DNA of 64,000 nucleotides from assembly GCF_000717915.1 (NCBI RefSeq), contig NZ_JOCX01000020.1, positions 40,412 through 104,411 of the forward strand, read 5' to 3'. Of the stretch, positions 20,099 to 28,646 are shown piece after piece. The number at the start of each line of letters is the position of its first letter. Position 1 is the stretch's first letter. The notes beneath the pieces were generated by a model. It did no database searches, was not told where the DNA came from, and was given only the letters and a program-made list of their open reading frames with translations. The DNA comes from Streptomyces sp. NRRL S-244 (GTDB lineage Bacteria > Actinomycetota > Actinomycetes > Streptomycetales > Streptomycetaceae). A program made the position numbers and the translations under genes.

Positions 20099-21316
20099 TC
20101 AGCGCTCCAGGACGAGCGCGATGCCCTGCCCGACCCCGATGCACAGCGTCGCCATGCCCGTACCCGAGCCGGCCGCGGCCAGCTGGTGCGCCACCGAACC
20201 GGCCAGCCGGGCCCCGGAGGCGCCGAGCGGGTGCCCGATGGCGATGGCGCCGCCGCGCGGGTTCAGCACCGCCGGGTCCAGCTCCGGCCAGGCCGCGAGG
20301 CAGCCCAACGCCTGCGCCGCGAAGGCCTCGTTGAGTTCGAGCACGCTCAGGTCGGTCAGGCTCCGGCCCGCCTTGGCGAGCGCGCGCTGCACGGCGTCGA
20401 CCGGGCCCAGGCCGAAGAGCTGCGGCTCGATGCCCGTCACCGCGGAGGCGCTGATCCGGGCCAGCGGCTCCCGGCCGGTGGCGGCCAGCCCCTCCTCGTC
20501 GGTCAGCAGCAGCGCCGCGGCGCCGTCGTTGAGCGGGGAGGCGTTCGCGGCCGTGACCGTACCCGTGCCGTCCGTCCGGAAGGCGGGCTTCAGGCGGGCC
20601 AGCGACTCGAGGGTGGAGCCCTCCCGGATGCACTCGTCGCGTACGAGGTCCACTCCGGGGTACGCGACGACCTCGCCCCCGTACTGCCCGGCGGCCCAGG
20701 CCGCCGCCGCCTTGCGGTGGCTCTCCAGGGCGAAGAGGTCCTGGGCCTCGCGGGTGATGCCGTGCTTCTCCGCGATGAGTTCGGCGCCCTCGCCGAGCGA
20801 GCCCGTCCACTCCGCGGGCATGCGGGGGTTGGTCATCCGCCAGCCCAGGGTGGTGGACCACATCTGCTGGTGGCCGGCCGGGAAGGCGCGCTCGGGCTTC
20901 TGCACCACCCAGGGGGCGCGGCTCATCGATTCGACGCCGCCCGCGATGGCGACGGAGGCGTCGCCCAGGGCGATGGCCCGGGCGGCCTGGATCACCGCTT
21001 CGAGGCCCGAACCGCAGAGCCGGTTGACGGTGACCCCGGGGACGGACACCGGGAGCCCTGCGAGCAGGACGGCCATCCGGGCCACGTCCCGGTTGTCCTC
21101 GCCCGCGCCGTTGGCATCGCCGAAGACCACGTCGTCGATGCGGGCGGGGTCGAGGTCGGGCGTACGGTCCACCAGCGCGCGTACGACGTGCGCGGCGAGG
21201 TCGTCGGGGCGGACCCCGGCGTAGGCTCCGCCGAACTTGCCGATCGGGGTGCGGACGGCGTCGACGACGTAGACGTCGCGGACGCTGAGTCCGTCGCGGG
21301 CGGTGCGGATGCTCAT
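20099..21316 (-). CDS. Thiolase (acetyl-CoA C-acyltransferase), 3-oxoadipyl-CoA thiolase-like
   Basis: 405 residues from the ATG at 21316 (GGAGAG upstream). Catalytic features are complete: nucleophilic Cys in VTVNRLCGSGLEAVI, His in AIAIGHPLGASGARL, and the second Cys in ATLCIGVGQGIALV. The segment AIAGGVESMSRAPWV and the ~400-residue length match degradative thiolases, closest in feel to PcaF/PaaJ (3-oxoadipyl-CoA + CoA to succinyl-CoA + acetyl-CoA). Fatty-acid beta-oxidation is the alternative. No other pca or paa genes are visible in the window, so I do not assign a symbol. It follows the LacI gene after 244 bp of repeat-rich DNA. Confidence 0.88.
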   Translation of the reverse strand: MSIRTARDGLSVRDVYVVDAVRTPIGKFGGAYAGVRPDDLAAHVVRALVDRTPDLDPARIDDVVFGDANGAGEDNRDVARMAVLLAGLPVSVPGVTVNRLCGSGLEAVIQAARAIALGDASVAIAGGVESMSRAPWVVQKPERAFPAGHQQMWSTTLGWRMTNPRMPAEWTGSLGEGAELIAEKHGITREAQDLFALESHRKAAAAWAAGQYGGEVVAYPGVDLVRDECIREGSTLESLARLKPAFRTDGTGTVTAANASPLNDGAAALLLTDEEGLAATGREPLARISASAVTGIEPQLFGLGPVDAVQRALAKAGRSLTDLSVLELNEAFAAQALGCLAAWPELDPAVLNPRGGAIAIGHPLGASGARLAGSVAHQLAAAGSGTGMATLCIGVGQGIALVLER

Positions 21317-21480
21317 GGGGGCTCTCCTGCGCGGATCCGTACGGGCGGCGCCGGGGCGGTGCCGGGGTCGGCACCCGGTGCGGTGCCGGGCGCGCCCGGT
21401 GGGGCGCGCCCGCAGTCTCCGTCCGCAGGTCACCGGCTGTCAACGGCCCTCTGCCGGCCAACGACCGACCGTCGCCGGGC

Positions 21481-21564
21481 GGGCCGGTCGTCAGGCGGGC
21501 CGGCCGTCGCGGGCCGGGGCCGGTCGTCAGCGGGGGCCGGCCGTCAGCCCGGGCCGGTCGTCAG
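21481..21564. repeat. Degenerate tandem repeat downstream of the LacI gene
   Basis: About five imperfect copies of GGGCCGGTCGTCAG lie at roughly 21481, 21498, 21517, 21534 and 21551. The last copy contains the stop codon of the LacI gene (21561-21563). GGGCGCGCCC also occurs twice just to the left of this array. The stretch may act as a transcription barrier, but mostly looks like slippage-driven duplication. Confidence 0.55.
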
Positions 21565-22574
21565 GTCGACTCGCGCCGGATGGCCACGGCGGAGATCAGG
21601 TCGTGCCGCTGCGTGATCTCGCCGGGCTCGCGCACCGCCCGGTCCACCAGCTCGGCCAGGTGGTCCCCGGTCGGCAGCTCGATCTGCACCGTGCTCAGCC
21701 GGGGCCGCAGCAGCCTGCCGATGAGCAGGTCGTCGGCGCCGATGACCGCGACGTCCTCGGGGACCCGCAGCCCCTCGTCCAGCAGGGCGCGCATCAGCAG
21801 CATCGCGTACTCGTCGTTGTACGCGAACACCGCGTCCAGGCCGAGCGAGCGCCAGCGGGCGGCGAGCGCGGCGGCCGACTCCTCCGAGTAGGCCATCGCC
21901 AGCGGCTCGACCTCGGCGCCCGCCACCGAGCGGGCGCCCTCCAGCCGGGGGGTGGAGAAGAGCTCCATCCCCTCCTCCTCCGGTACGACCACGCCGATCC
22001 GCCGGTGGCCCCGCTCCACGAGGTGGGCGACGGCCCGGGCGCCGACCTCGCTCTGGTCCATGACCAGGGCGTGCGCCCCGGGGACCCCGACCGGGCCCAT
22101 CGTTATCACCGCGCGGGCGCCGGCCCGTTTGAGCGTGGCCACGTTGTGGGCGGAGAGGGTGATCTCGCCGAGCGAGATCACCGCGACCGGGCGCAGCTCG
22201 GCCCAGGCACGGGCGGCCTCGTCGCCGCTGAGGCCGAGGCTGCCGTACTGGACCACCGTGTAGTCGAGGCGGCGCAGCGACCACTGGAGCTCGTTGAGGA
22301 AGGCGCTGTAGAGCGGTCCGATCGGCACGTGCGAGGTGGGCAGCAGCACGATGCGGGTATGGCCGGCGCGCAGGCTGCGGGCCGCGGCGTGCGGCACGTA
22401 CCCGAGCTCCTCGGCGGCCCGGCGGACCTTGCGGCGGGTCGGCTCGCTGATGCGTACGGCTTCGGCGTTGTTGAGGACGTAGCTGACGGTCGCGCGCGAC
22501 ACGCCGGCGAGACGGGCCACGTCGGCGCTGGTCGGCACGGGGGCCGGCTGCGGCGGTTTCGATGACTGTGACAT
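21561..22574 (-). CDS. LacI family transcriptional regulator
   Basis: 337 residues from the ATG at 22574. The HTH is canonical: TSADVARLAGVSRATVSYVL followed by the hinge helix AAEELGYVPHAAARSLRAG. The effector-binding domain is periplasmic-binding-protein-like (ending VIGADDLLIGRLLRPRLSTV). Bases that contact DNA are set by the VSRATVSYVLN recognition helix, the usual LacI/CcpA type. It is divergent from the MFS transporter gene, and the shared region holds a 9-bp inverted repeat likely to be its operator. The likely role is repression of the transporter-hydrolase unit, relieved by a small ligand, perhaps a sugar or ester. The ligand is unknown. Confidence 0.92.
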   Translation of the reverse strand: MSQSSKPPQPAPVPTSADVARLAGVSRATVSYVLNNAEAVRISEPTRRKVRRAAEELGYVPHAAARSLRAGHTRIVLLPTSHVPIGPLYSAFLNELQWSLRRLDYTVVQYGSLGLSGDEAARAWAELRPVAVISLGEITLSAHNVATLKRAGARAVITMGPVGVPGAHALVMDQSEVGARAVAHLVERGHRRIGVVVPEEEGMELFSTPRLEGARSVAGAEVEPLAMAYSEESAAALAARWRSLGLDAVFAYNDEYAMLLMRALLDEGLRVPEDVAVIGADDLLIGRLLRPRLSTVQIELPTGDHLAELVDRAVREPGEITQRHDLISAVAIRREST

Positions 22575-22908
22575 TGCCGTGGCATCTTTCCAGACCGATT
22601 GCGCCCGGGGGCTAGCGGATGGCCGGAAACGAATGCTACACAGTGGTTACACGATTCATTGACACGTGTAACCCGGGGTGTCACATCCCGTTCCCCGGGG
22701 GCGCCGCAGCACGTGTCCGACCGTGTCCCGCCGTGCCGCCGCCCTGTCGTGTTCCGACGCACCCCCGCCGCCGCGACAGGGCGGCGCGCACCCTCCCCGT
22801 GCCCCTCCCTGCACTGCTTCCCCACACCTCCCGACGCCCCCTCCCGTACCCCCCACCTCAGCTTCACCCCACCCTCATCCGCACGAAGAACCCGCCCAGG
22901 AGGGCACC
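22575..22908. promoter_or_regulatory. Divergent control region between LacI and MFS genes
   Basis: This 334-bp gap holds the inverted-repeat operator at its left end and, after it, a C-rich leader of about 220 bp before the transporter's ribosome binding site (AGGAGGG at 22898-22904). Frames open through the leader are proline-rich and lack binding sites, so they are not counted as the transporter N-terminus. Confidence 0.5.
22645..22673. promoter_or_regulatory. Probable LacI-family operator overlapping a -35 box
   Basis: GGTTACACG (22645-22653) and CGTGTAACC (22665-22673) form a perfect 9-bp inverted repeat with an 11-nt spacer. TTGACA at 22659-22664, a consensus -35 for the plus strand, lies inside the spacer, so a bound dimer would block polymerase. 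The -10 in the expected place is weak. Confidence 0.65.
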
Positions 22909-24195
22909 GTGGCCCTTTCCTCCTCCGGCACCGGTACCACCGGAGCCACCCCCGACGACGCGTCCGCCGCACCCGCCACACCCGCCGCCACCAGCGCCCC
23001 GCGCACTCCGGGACGCGGCCTGTTCCCGTTGCTGCTCGTCGGGAACAGCGCGATGTACGCGCTCTACATCGGCGTCGCCGGCGTCCTGCTCGCCCTCCAG
23101 GTCGAGGACGTCGACCCGGCGAACAAGGTCTCCAACTTCGGCCTGATCGCGGGGGTCTCGGCGATCTTCGCCACGATCTTCAACCCCGTCGCCGGCGCCC
23201 TCTCCGACCGCAGCGGACGGCGCAATCCCTGGATCCTGGGCGGCGGACTCGCCGCCGTACCGGCGATGCTCCTGCTCGGCGCCGCCGACACGATCCTGCT
23301 GATCACGATCGCCTGGTGCCTCGGCCAGGCCGTCATGAACGTCTACCAGGCCGCCATCACCTCCGTGGTCCCCGACCGGGTCCCGAAGTCCGCCCGCGGC
23401 AAGGCCTCCGCGGCCGTCGGACTCGGCCTGCCCTTCGGCTCCACCCTCGGCGCGCTGATCGGCGCCGCGTTCTCGGAGGACTACCGCACCGGGTACCTCG
23501 TCTTCGGCGCGATCGTGGCGGGCGCCGCGGTCCTGTTCACGGCCTGCACCCGCGAGGAACGGCTCCCGGCGCGCGCCCCGCTGCCGGTCAGGGAGCAGCT
23601 CGCCGCGTTCACCGGCGCCCTGCGCGACCACGACTTCCGCTGGGCCTTCATCGGGCGGGCGCTGCTCGTGCTGGGGTACTTCGCGGTCAGCGGGTACCAG
23701 CTGTACATCCTCCAGGACCACACCGTGCTGCCCGACGGCATGAAGCCGGAGGCGGCGGTGGCGGTGCTGATGCCGCTGACGAGCGTCGCGATGGTGCTCT
23801 CCACGGTCCTCGGCGGGTACCTCTCCGACCGGCTCGACCGCCGCAAGCTGTTCGTCGGCGCCTCCGCCCTGCTGTCGGCCGTCGCGCTCGTGATCCCGGC
23901 CGTGTCGGACAGCTGGGCCGCCATGCTGGCCTTCGCGGCCGTCAACGGGCTCGCGTTCGGCTCGTACATGGCCGTGGACACGGCGCTCGTGACGATGGTG
24001 CTCCCGAAGGCGGAGGACGCGGCCCGCGACATGGGCGTGCTCAACATCGCGAACGCGGGGCCGCAGATCATCGCACCGTTCGTCGCCTCGGTGATCGTCT
24101 CGCTGAGCGGCGGCTACACCGCGCTGTTCGTCGCCGCGGCGGTCCTGGCGGTGGCGGGCGCGCTGGCGGTGAAGCCGATCCGCGGTGTGCGGTGA
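22909..24195 (+). CDS. MFS transporter
   Basis: 428 residues from the GTG at 22909, five bases after AGGAGGG; the frame stays open further left but that part is a C-rich leader. After a ~45-residue Thr/Ala/Pro-rich cytosolic tail there are about 12 membrane helices. The MFS signature appears twice: GALSDRSGRRNPWILG between helices 2 and 3 and GGYLSDRLDRRKLFVG in the second half. The LQVEDVDPANKVSNFGLIAG loop resembles sugar or drug MFS carriers of actinobacteria. It is divergent from the LacI gene and followed 126 bp later by a hydrolase gene, so it probably imports a carbohydrate or ester that the hydrolase processes. Substrate is inferred from context only. Confidence 0.88.
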   Translation: MALSSSGTGTTGATPDDASAAPATPAATSAPRTPGRGLFPLLLVGNSAMYALYIGVAGVLLALQVEDVDPANKVSNFGLIAGVSAIFATIFNPVAGALSDRSGRRNPWILGGGLAAVPAMLLLGAADTILLITIAWCLGQAVMNVYQAAITSVVPDRVPKSARGKASAAVGLGLPFGSTLGALIGAAFSEDYRTGYLVFGAIVAGAAVLFTACTREERLPARAPLPVREQLAAFTGALRDHDFRWAFIGRALLVLGYFAVSGYQLYILQDHTVLPDGMKPEAAVAVLMPLTSVAMVLSTVLGGYLSDRLDRRKLFVGASALLSAVALVIPAVSDSWAAMLAFAAVNGLAFGSYMAVDTALVTMVLPKAEDAARDMGVLNIANAGPQIIAPFVASVIVSLSGGYTALFVAAAVLAVAGALAVKPIRGVR

Positions 24196-24249
24196 GGGCG
24201 GCGCACCGGCGCCGCGTTCGGTACCCGCGTTCCCGCCGACTCCTGTTCC

Positions 24250-24312
24250 TCTGTCACCACTGCTGATTCCCCTGTCACCACTGCTGATTCCTCTGCCACC
24301 ACCGCCGAGAAA
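24250..24312. repeat. Short tandem repeat, 21-bp unit
   Basis: CTGTCACCACTGCTGATTCC occurs in two copies 21 bp apart (24251 and 24272), followed by a degenerate third (from 24293). It fills most of the gap between the transporter and hydrolase genes. There is no hairpin, so it probably does not end transcription. Confidence 0.6.
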
Positions 24313-24321
24313 GGCATCACC

Positions 24322-25029
24322 GTGCAGCTGCACACCCACACCTGGGGCGAGGGCGACCGCGTCGCGCTCCTGATCCACGGCATGATGGCCGACCACCGGA
24401 CCTGGCGCCGGGTGGGTCCCGCACTCGCCGAGCGCGGCTACCGCGTCATCGCCGTGGACCTGCGGGGCCACGGCGCCAGCGGGCGGGGCGAGTACCGCCC
24501 GGAGCTCTTCGCGCAGGACGTGGTCGAGACCCTACCCGCCGGCGCCGACCTCGCCATCGGCCACTCGCTGGGCGGGCTGACCCTCTCGCTGGCCGTGGAC
24601 CGGCTGAAGCCGAAGCGGGCGGTGTTCTCCGACCCGGCCTGGTACCTGGCCGGCCCGGCCGAGGGGATGGGTCCGGAGCTGTTCGCTCAGTTCAAGTCCG
24701 CGCCCAAGGAGCAGATCCGGGCGATGAACCCGCGCTGGGAGGAGGCGGACATCGACGTGGAGCTCGAGACCCTGGCCGTCTGGGACGAGGCGACGGCGCT
24801 CGGCCTCTCCGCGCTGTTCGGTAAGGACGACCTGCTGCCGGCGGCGCCGGTGGTCCCCTCGCTCGTCCAGCTCGCCGACCCGAGCTTCCTCATCTCCCCG
24901 GAGCGGGCCGCGCTGCTGGAGGAGCGCGGTTTCGAGGTACGGACCGTCGCCGGCGCCGGACACACCATCCACCGGGACGACTTCGACGGGTTCATGGCCT
25001 CGCTGGAGGGCTGGATCCAGCCGCTCTAG
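24322..25029 (+). CDS. Alpha/beta hydrolase
   Basis: 235 residues from a GTG at 24322. The oxyanion region is LLIHGMMADHRTWRRVGPAL, the nucleophile elbow is AIGHSLGGLTLSLA (Ser in GHSLG), and the catalytic His is in AGAGHTIHRDDF near the end; the acid is probably the Asp in LADPSF or nearby. There is no signal peptide, so it acts in the cytosol. The family includes esterases, lactonases and haloperoxidase-like enzymes; the substrate is unknown. It follows the MFS transporter and likely belongs to the LacI-controlled unit. Its transcript ends in a long hairpin at 25042-25083. Confidence 0.88.
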   Translation: MQLHTHTWGEGDRVALLIHGMMADHRTWRRVGPALAERGYRVIAVDLRGHGASGRGEYRPELFAQDVVETLPAGADLAIGHSLGGLTLSLAVDRLKPKRAVFSDPAWYLAGPAEGMGPELFAQFKSAPKEQIRAMNPRWEEADIDVELETLAVWDEATALGLSALFGKDDLLPAAPVVPSLVQLADPSFLISPERAALLEERGFEVRTVAGAGHTIHRDDFDGFMASLEGWIQPL

Positions 25030-25041
25030 CCACCCTAGGGC

Positions 25042-25083
25042 CCTCCCCGTTACCTTCGGTCCTACCGAGCGGTAACGGGGAGG
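25042..25083. terminator. Long hairpin that also contains the amidase ribosome binding site
   Basis: CCTCCCCGTTACC (25042-25054) pairs perfectly with GGTAACGGGGAGG (25071-25083); an inner TCGGT/ACCGA pair extends the stem to a 3-nt loop. The right arm contains GGGGAGG, the Shine-Dalgarno of the amidase gene starting at 25088. In read-through RNA the binding site would be locked in the stem. Confidence 0.75.
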
Positions 25084-25087
25084 TCCG

Positions 25088-26578
25088 ATGTCGGTGCCGT
25101 CGTCAGCTACGAAGTCTTCAACTGTCCCTTCCGGCTCTTCCGGCTCTTCCGGCTCTTCTACCCCTTGCGCCCCTTCCGTCTCCGCCGGTCTGGTGGACAC
25201 GGCGCGGGCGCTCGCCGAAGGGGCCGTCTCCGCCCGCCGGTTGGCCGAGGAGGCGCTGGAGCGGATCGCCGCCGCGCAGCCCGTCCTCAACGCCTTCCGG
25301 ATCGTGCGCGCCGAGGCCGCCCTCGCCGAGGCGGACGCGGCGGACCGGCGCCTGGCCGCCGGTGAGCGGCTCCCGCTGCTCGGCGTACCGGTAGCCGTCA
25401 AGGACGACATGGACGTGGCCGGGGAGCCGACCGCGTTCGGGTGCGCCGGGGAGTTCCCGCCGAAGACCGCCGACAGCGAGGCCGTACGCAGGCTGCGCGC
25501 GGCCGGCGCGGTCGTCATCGGCAAGACCCAGACTCCGGAGCTGGGGCAGTGGCCGTTCACCGAGGGCCCTGCCTTCGGCGAGACCCGCAATCCGTGGAAC
25601 CCGGCCTACACGCCCGGCGGTTCCTCCGGCGGCTCGGCGGCCGCCGTGGCCGCGGGGCTGGTCCCGGCGGCGCTGGGGTCCGACGGGGCCGGGTCCGTAC
25701 GGATCCCCGCGGCCTGGACCCACCTGGTCGGCGTCAAGCCGCAGCGCGGACGCATCTCCACCTGGCCGGAGCCGGAGTCGTTCCACGGGCTGACCGTCAA
25801 CGGAGTGCTGGCCCGCAGCGTCGGCGACGCGGCGCTCCTGCTCGACGCCGCGAGCGGCCCGCACGCCGGGGACCGGCACCACCCGGCCCCCGTCTCCGCG
25901 GTCGAGGCGACCCTTCGCACGCCACGCCGGCTGCGCATCGCCCTGTCGTTCGGGATGGCCTTCACGGCGACGCCGAAGTCCCTTGATCCGGAGGTCCGTT
26001 CGGCGGTGGAGCGGCTGGCGGGCCGGCTGGAGGCCCTGGGCCACGAGGTGGTCCCGGAGGATCCGCGCTACGGACAGATCGGCCTGACCTTCGTCCCCCG
26101 CGCGACCGGGGGCGTACGGGACTGGGCGTCCCGGGTGCCGGATCCCGGGCTGCTGGACCCGCGCACGCACGAGGCGATGCGCACGGGCCGGATCCTGGGC
26201 GGGCTGCCGCTGCGGGCGTCCCGCCGGGCGGAGACCCTGCTGCGGCGGCGGGTCGGGGAGATCTTCGGCCGGTTCGACGTGGTCCTGACCCCGACGACGG
26301 CCACTCCCCCGCTGCGGATCGGAGCCCTGGCGGGGCTCGGGGCGATGGCCACGGACCGGGCGATGATCGCGGCGTGCCCGTACGCATGGACGTGGAACGT
26401 CCTGGGCTGGCCGGGCGTGAACATCCCGGCGGGCTTCACCACCGAGGGCCTCCCCCTGGGGGCCCAGCTCCTGGGCCCGGCCGATTCGGAACCCCTCCTC
26501 CTCTCCCTGGCGGCCCAGGCGGAAGCAGCCGAAGCCTTGCCGAACCACTGGCCGACCGGGCCCGTCGGCGGCTGGTGA
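25088..26578 (+). CDS. Amidase signature family hydrolase
   Basis: 496 residues from the ATG at 25088. The amidase signature is complete: Lys in LGVPVAVKDDMDVAG, and the Gly/Ser loop YTPGGSSGGSAAAVAAGL followed by GSDGAGSVRIPAAWTHLVGV, giving the Ser-cisSer-Lys triad. A Ser/Gly-rich N-terminal tail of ~25 residues is low-complexity and not a signal peptide. The family hydrolyses amides (for example 6-aminohexanoate cyclic dimer, aryl acylamides) or serves as GatA; the isolated position and the absence of gatB/gatC make a stand-alone amidase likely. The ribosome binding site sits in a hairpin arm shared with the upstream terminator. Confidence 0.9.
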   Translation: MSVPSSATKSSTVPSGSSGSSGSSTPCAPSVSAGLVDTARALAEGAVSARRLAEEALERIAAAQPVLNAFRIVRAEAALAEADAADRRLAAGERLPLLGVPVAVKDDMDVAGEPTAFGCAGEFPPKTADSEAVRRLRAAGAVVIGKTQTPELGQWPFTEGPAFGETRNPWNPAYTPGGSSGGSAAAVAAGLVPAALGSDGAGSVRIPAAWTHLVGVKPQRGRISTWPEPESFHGLTVNGVLARSVGDAALLLDAASGPHAGDRHHPAPVSAVEATLRTPRRLRIALSFGMAFTATPKSLDPEVRSAVERLAGRLEALGHEVVPEDPRYGQIGLTFVPRATGGVRDWASRVPDPGLLDPRTHEAMRTGRILGGLPLRASRRAETLLRRRVGEIFGRFDVVLTPTTATPPLRIGALAGLGAMATDRAMIAACPYAWTWNVLGWPGVNIPAGFTTEGLPLGAQLLGPADSEPLLLSLAAQAEAAEALPNHWPTGPVGGW

Positions 26579-26583
26579 GCCGG

Positions 26584-26609
26584 CCGGACGGGCAGCCCCG
26601 CCCGGTCGG
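26584..26609. terminator. Hairpin between the convergent amidase and TPR genes
   Basis: CCGG...CGGGC (26584-26593) pairs with GCCCG...TCGG (26600-26609) with one interruption. It sits in the 53-bp gap between two converging genes. Confidence 0.5.
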
Positions 26610-26631
26610 CGCCGCACCTACGCGCTGCGGC

Positions 26632-28551
26632 TCAGCGGGTGCGGCCGAAGAGCCGGCTCAGGAGGGACCGGGGCTTCGAGGCGTCCTGCGGCGCTGCGGC
26701 ACGGGACTGCCGTGCTTCCAGTTCGGCCGTGATGGCGGCGCCGCGTTCCGCCTCGTCCTCCGGGGACCGGGCGTCGAACTCCACCGCCGCCGACAGCATC
26801 TTCCCGGCCAGGTCGAGGAAGGTCTTGTCCAGCCACGGGCAGGCGAGTACGAGTCGGCACAGCGAGGCCAGACTCGTGGCGTCGCGCTCCCGCCAGGCCT
26901 TGCCGACCGCCATCATGCGGTCGACGAGGCGTACCCCGACGTCCTCACGGGCTGACGGGTCCGACCAGGCCGTGGCGAGGAGCGCGAAGCCGGCCGCCTC
27001 GTTGGTCCAGTCCTCGGGGCCGAAGAGCAGGTCGAGGAGGAGGGCCCTGCGGCGGGAGTCCTCCCAGGGCTCGTCCGCCCGGTGGTGGGCCAGCCCCAGG
27101 CAGGCGAAGACCTGTACGGCACGGACCCACATCTCGGGCTGCCGGCCCAGCAGGTACGCCCCTTGCCCGTCCTCCCGGGGAAGCGGCGGGTGTACGCAGA
27201 CGGCGAGCAGGTCCGCGGGGTCCAGACCCGAGAGCCGGACGGCGTGGTCGTACGCGGCGACCGGCGCCGGCCAGGCCAGGGCGGTGATTTCGCGTACGAG
27301 TTCCGCGGACGCGGCGGAGGGCGGATCGAGGGCGGGACGGGCGTCGAGCCCCTCGGGGCCGTCGAACCGCCACAGCGGTGTGCCGACCTCGTACTGCGGA
27401 ACCCGGGGGTCGGGCGCGGCCACCGACTGGTAGTCGATCTTCGAGTTCGGGAAGCCCATGCGTACGGCGAGCCGTGTGCTGGGGGCTTCGAGAGCGGAGC
27501 TGAGCAGCTCGATCTCGTGGTCGCGGGCGCTCTCGGGGTTGGCGAGCATCTGGTGCAGCACGTTGACGCTCGCTTCCGACGCGGAGTGCACGTGCCCGAG
27601 CCACGGCTCGTCCTCGCACAGCTCCGCCAGGAGGGCGGCGGCGTAGCCGTGTTCGGGGTGGGAGCGCAGATGGTCGGAGAGGGCCAGCAGGTGCGCCGTA
27701 CCTCCGTCGACGGCGTGGCGCAGGGCGAATGCCGCGGGCAGGGCCTTGGGGTGCTCCGGTTCGACGGCGAGGGCTCGGTCGAGCCAGGCGAGGCCCTCGG
27801 CGGGGCGGCCGCCGTGCCGGTGGAGCTCGGCCACGTCCACGTACAGGTCCACGTCCGAGGGGTCGCGGGCGATCTCCGCCTCCCAGACGGCCAGGGCCTC
27901 GTCCGGGCGTCCGGCGGCGCGCAGGGCGCCGCCGAGGACGACCGCCTGCCAGTGGCCGGGTTCGAGGCTGCGGGCGTGCTCTGCCCATGCGACGGCCTCG
28001 GCCGTGTCGCCGAAGCGGCGGGCCAGGGTGGAGGCCATGGTGTGCAGCAGCGAGTGCCCGGGATGGGCGGTCACACAGGCCCGGACCAGGGCGTAGAACG
28101 GCCCGACACCATCGCGGAGCTGCGGCGGCAGCGGCTCGGGCAGGGTACGGACGAGTACGGCGACGGCCTGCGTGACGGCGTCCGGCGGAACCCGGCCGGG
28201 CAGGGCGGGATCGGCCAGCCAGGCGACGTCGGCCCAGGGGCGCTCGGGATCGGCGCCGATCACGGAGGCGAGCGCCGGGAGGGCGGAGTCCCATTGGCCT
28301 GCGGCGGCGTGGAGCTGGGCGATGCAGGCGACCGTGCCGAGGTAGGGCTCGTCCGTGGAGAACAGCTCCAGCGCGGCGGCGTTGCCGCCGGCGGCCACGG
28401 CGAGCTCGGCGAGGGCCTCGTACGCGTCGGGAAGTTGGGGGGCGACGGTCAGGGCGTTCCCGAGATGCACCGCCGCGTGCCGCAGGTCGCCGCTGCCGAT
28501 GGCGAGCCGCGCGACCGCGACCTCCCCCTCGGCTTCGAGCCGCTCGTCCAT
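26632..28551 (-). CDS. Large tetratricopeptide repeat protein
   Basis: 639 residues from the ATG at 28551, preceded by GGGGGAG. The first ~300 residues are TPR-like helical hairpins (RHAAVHLGNALTVAPQLPDA, AVVLGGALRAAGRPDEALAV, EGLAWLDRALAVEPEHPKAL). The remainder is a helical domain that I do not recognise, ending in a basic tail (KPRSLLSRLFGRTR). No signal peptide, membrane helix or catalytic motif is seen. Related large TPR proteins are common in streptomycetes and are annotated only as TPR proteins. It is convergent with the amidase gene. A scaffold role is inferred from the repeats. Confidence 0.8.
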   Translation of the reverse strand: MDERLEAEGEVAVARLAIGSGDLRHAAVHLGNALTVAPQLPDAYEALAELAVAAGGNAAALELFSTDEPYLGTVACIAQLHAAAGQWDSALPALASVIGADPERPWADVAWLADPALPGRVPPDAVTQAVAVLVRTLPEPLPPQLRDGVGPFYALVRACVTAHPGHSLLHTMASTLARRFGDTAEAVAWAEHARSLEPGHWQAVVLGGALRAAGRPDEALAVWEAEIARDPSDVDLYVDVAELHRHGGRPAEGLAWLDRALAVEPEHPKALPAAFALRHAVDGGTAHLLALSDHLRSHPEHGYAAALLAELCEDEPWLGHVHSASEASVNVLHQMLANPESARDHEIELLSSALEAPSTRLAVRMGFPNSKIDYQSVAAPDPRVPQYEVGTPLWRFDGPEGLDARPALDPPSAASAELVREITALAWPAPVAAYDHAVRLSGLDPADLLAVCVHPPLPREDGQGAYLLGRQPEMWVRAVQVFACLGLAHHRADEPWEDSRRRALLLDLLFGPEDWTNEAAGFALLATAWSDPSAREDVGVRLVDRMMAVGKAWRERDATSLASLCRLVLACPWLDKTFLDLAGKMLSAAVEFDARSPEDEAERGAAITAELEARQSRAAAPQDASKPRSLLSRLFGRTR

Positions 28552-28646
28552 GTACCCGTCTCCCCCACCCTGGTAGTCGCCCCGACCGTATCCGCCACCC
28601 GGCCGCCCCCCTCCACGGGGTCACCCGAACCCCGAAAACCCCACCC

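Noticed and set aside
22678..22908. N-terminal extension of the MFS transporter
   Set aside because: Pro/His/Ser-rich translation of a C-rich leader; AGGAGGG at 22898 fits the GTG at 22909.
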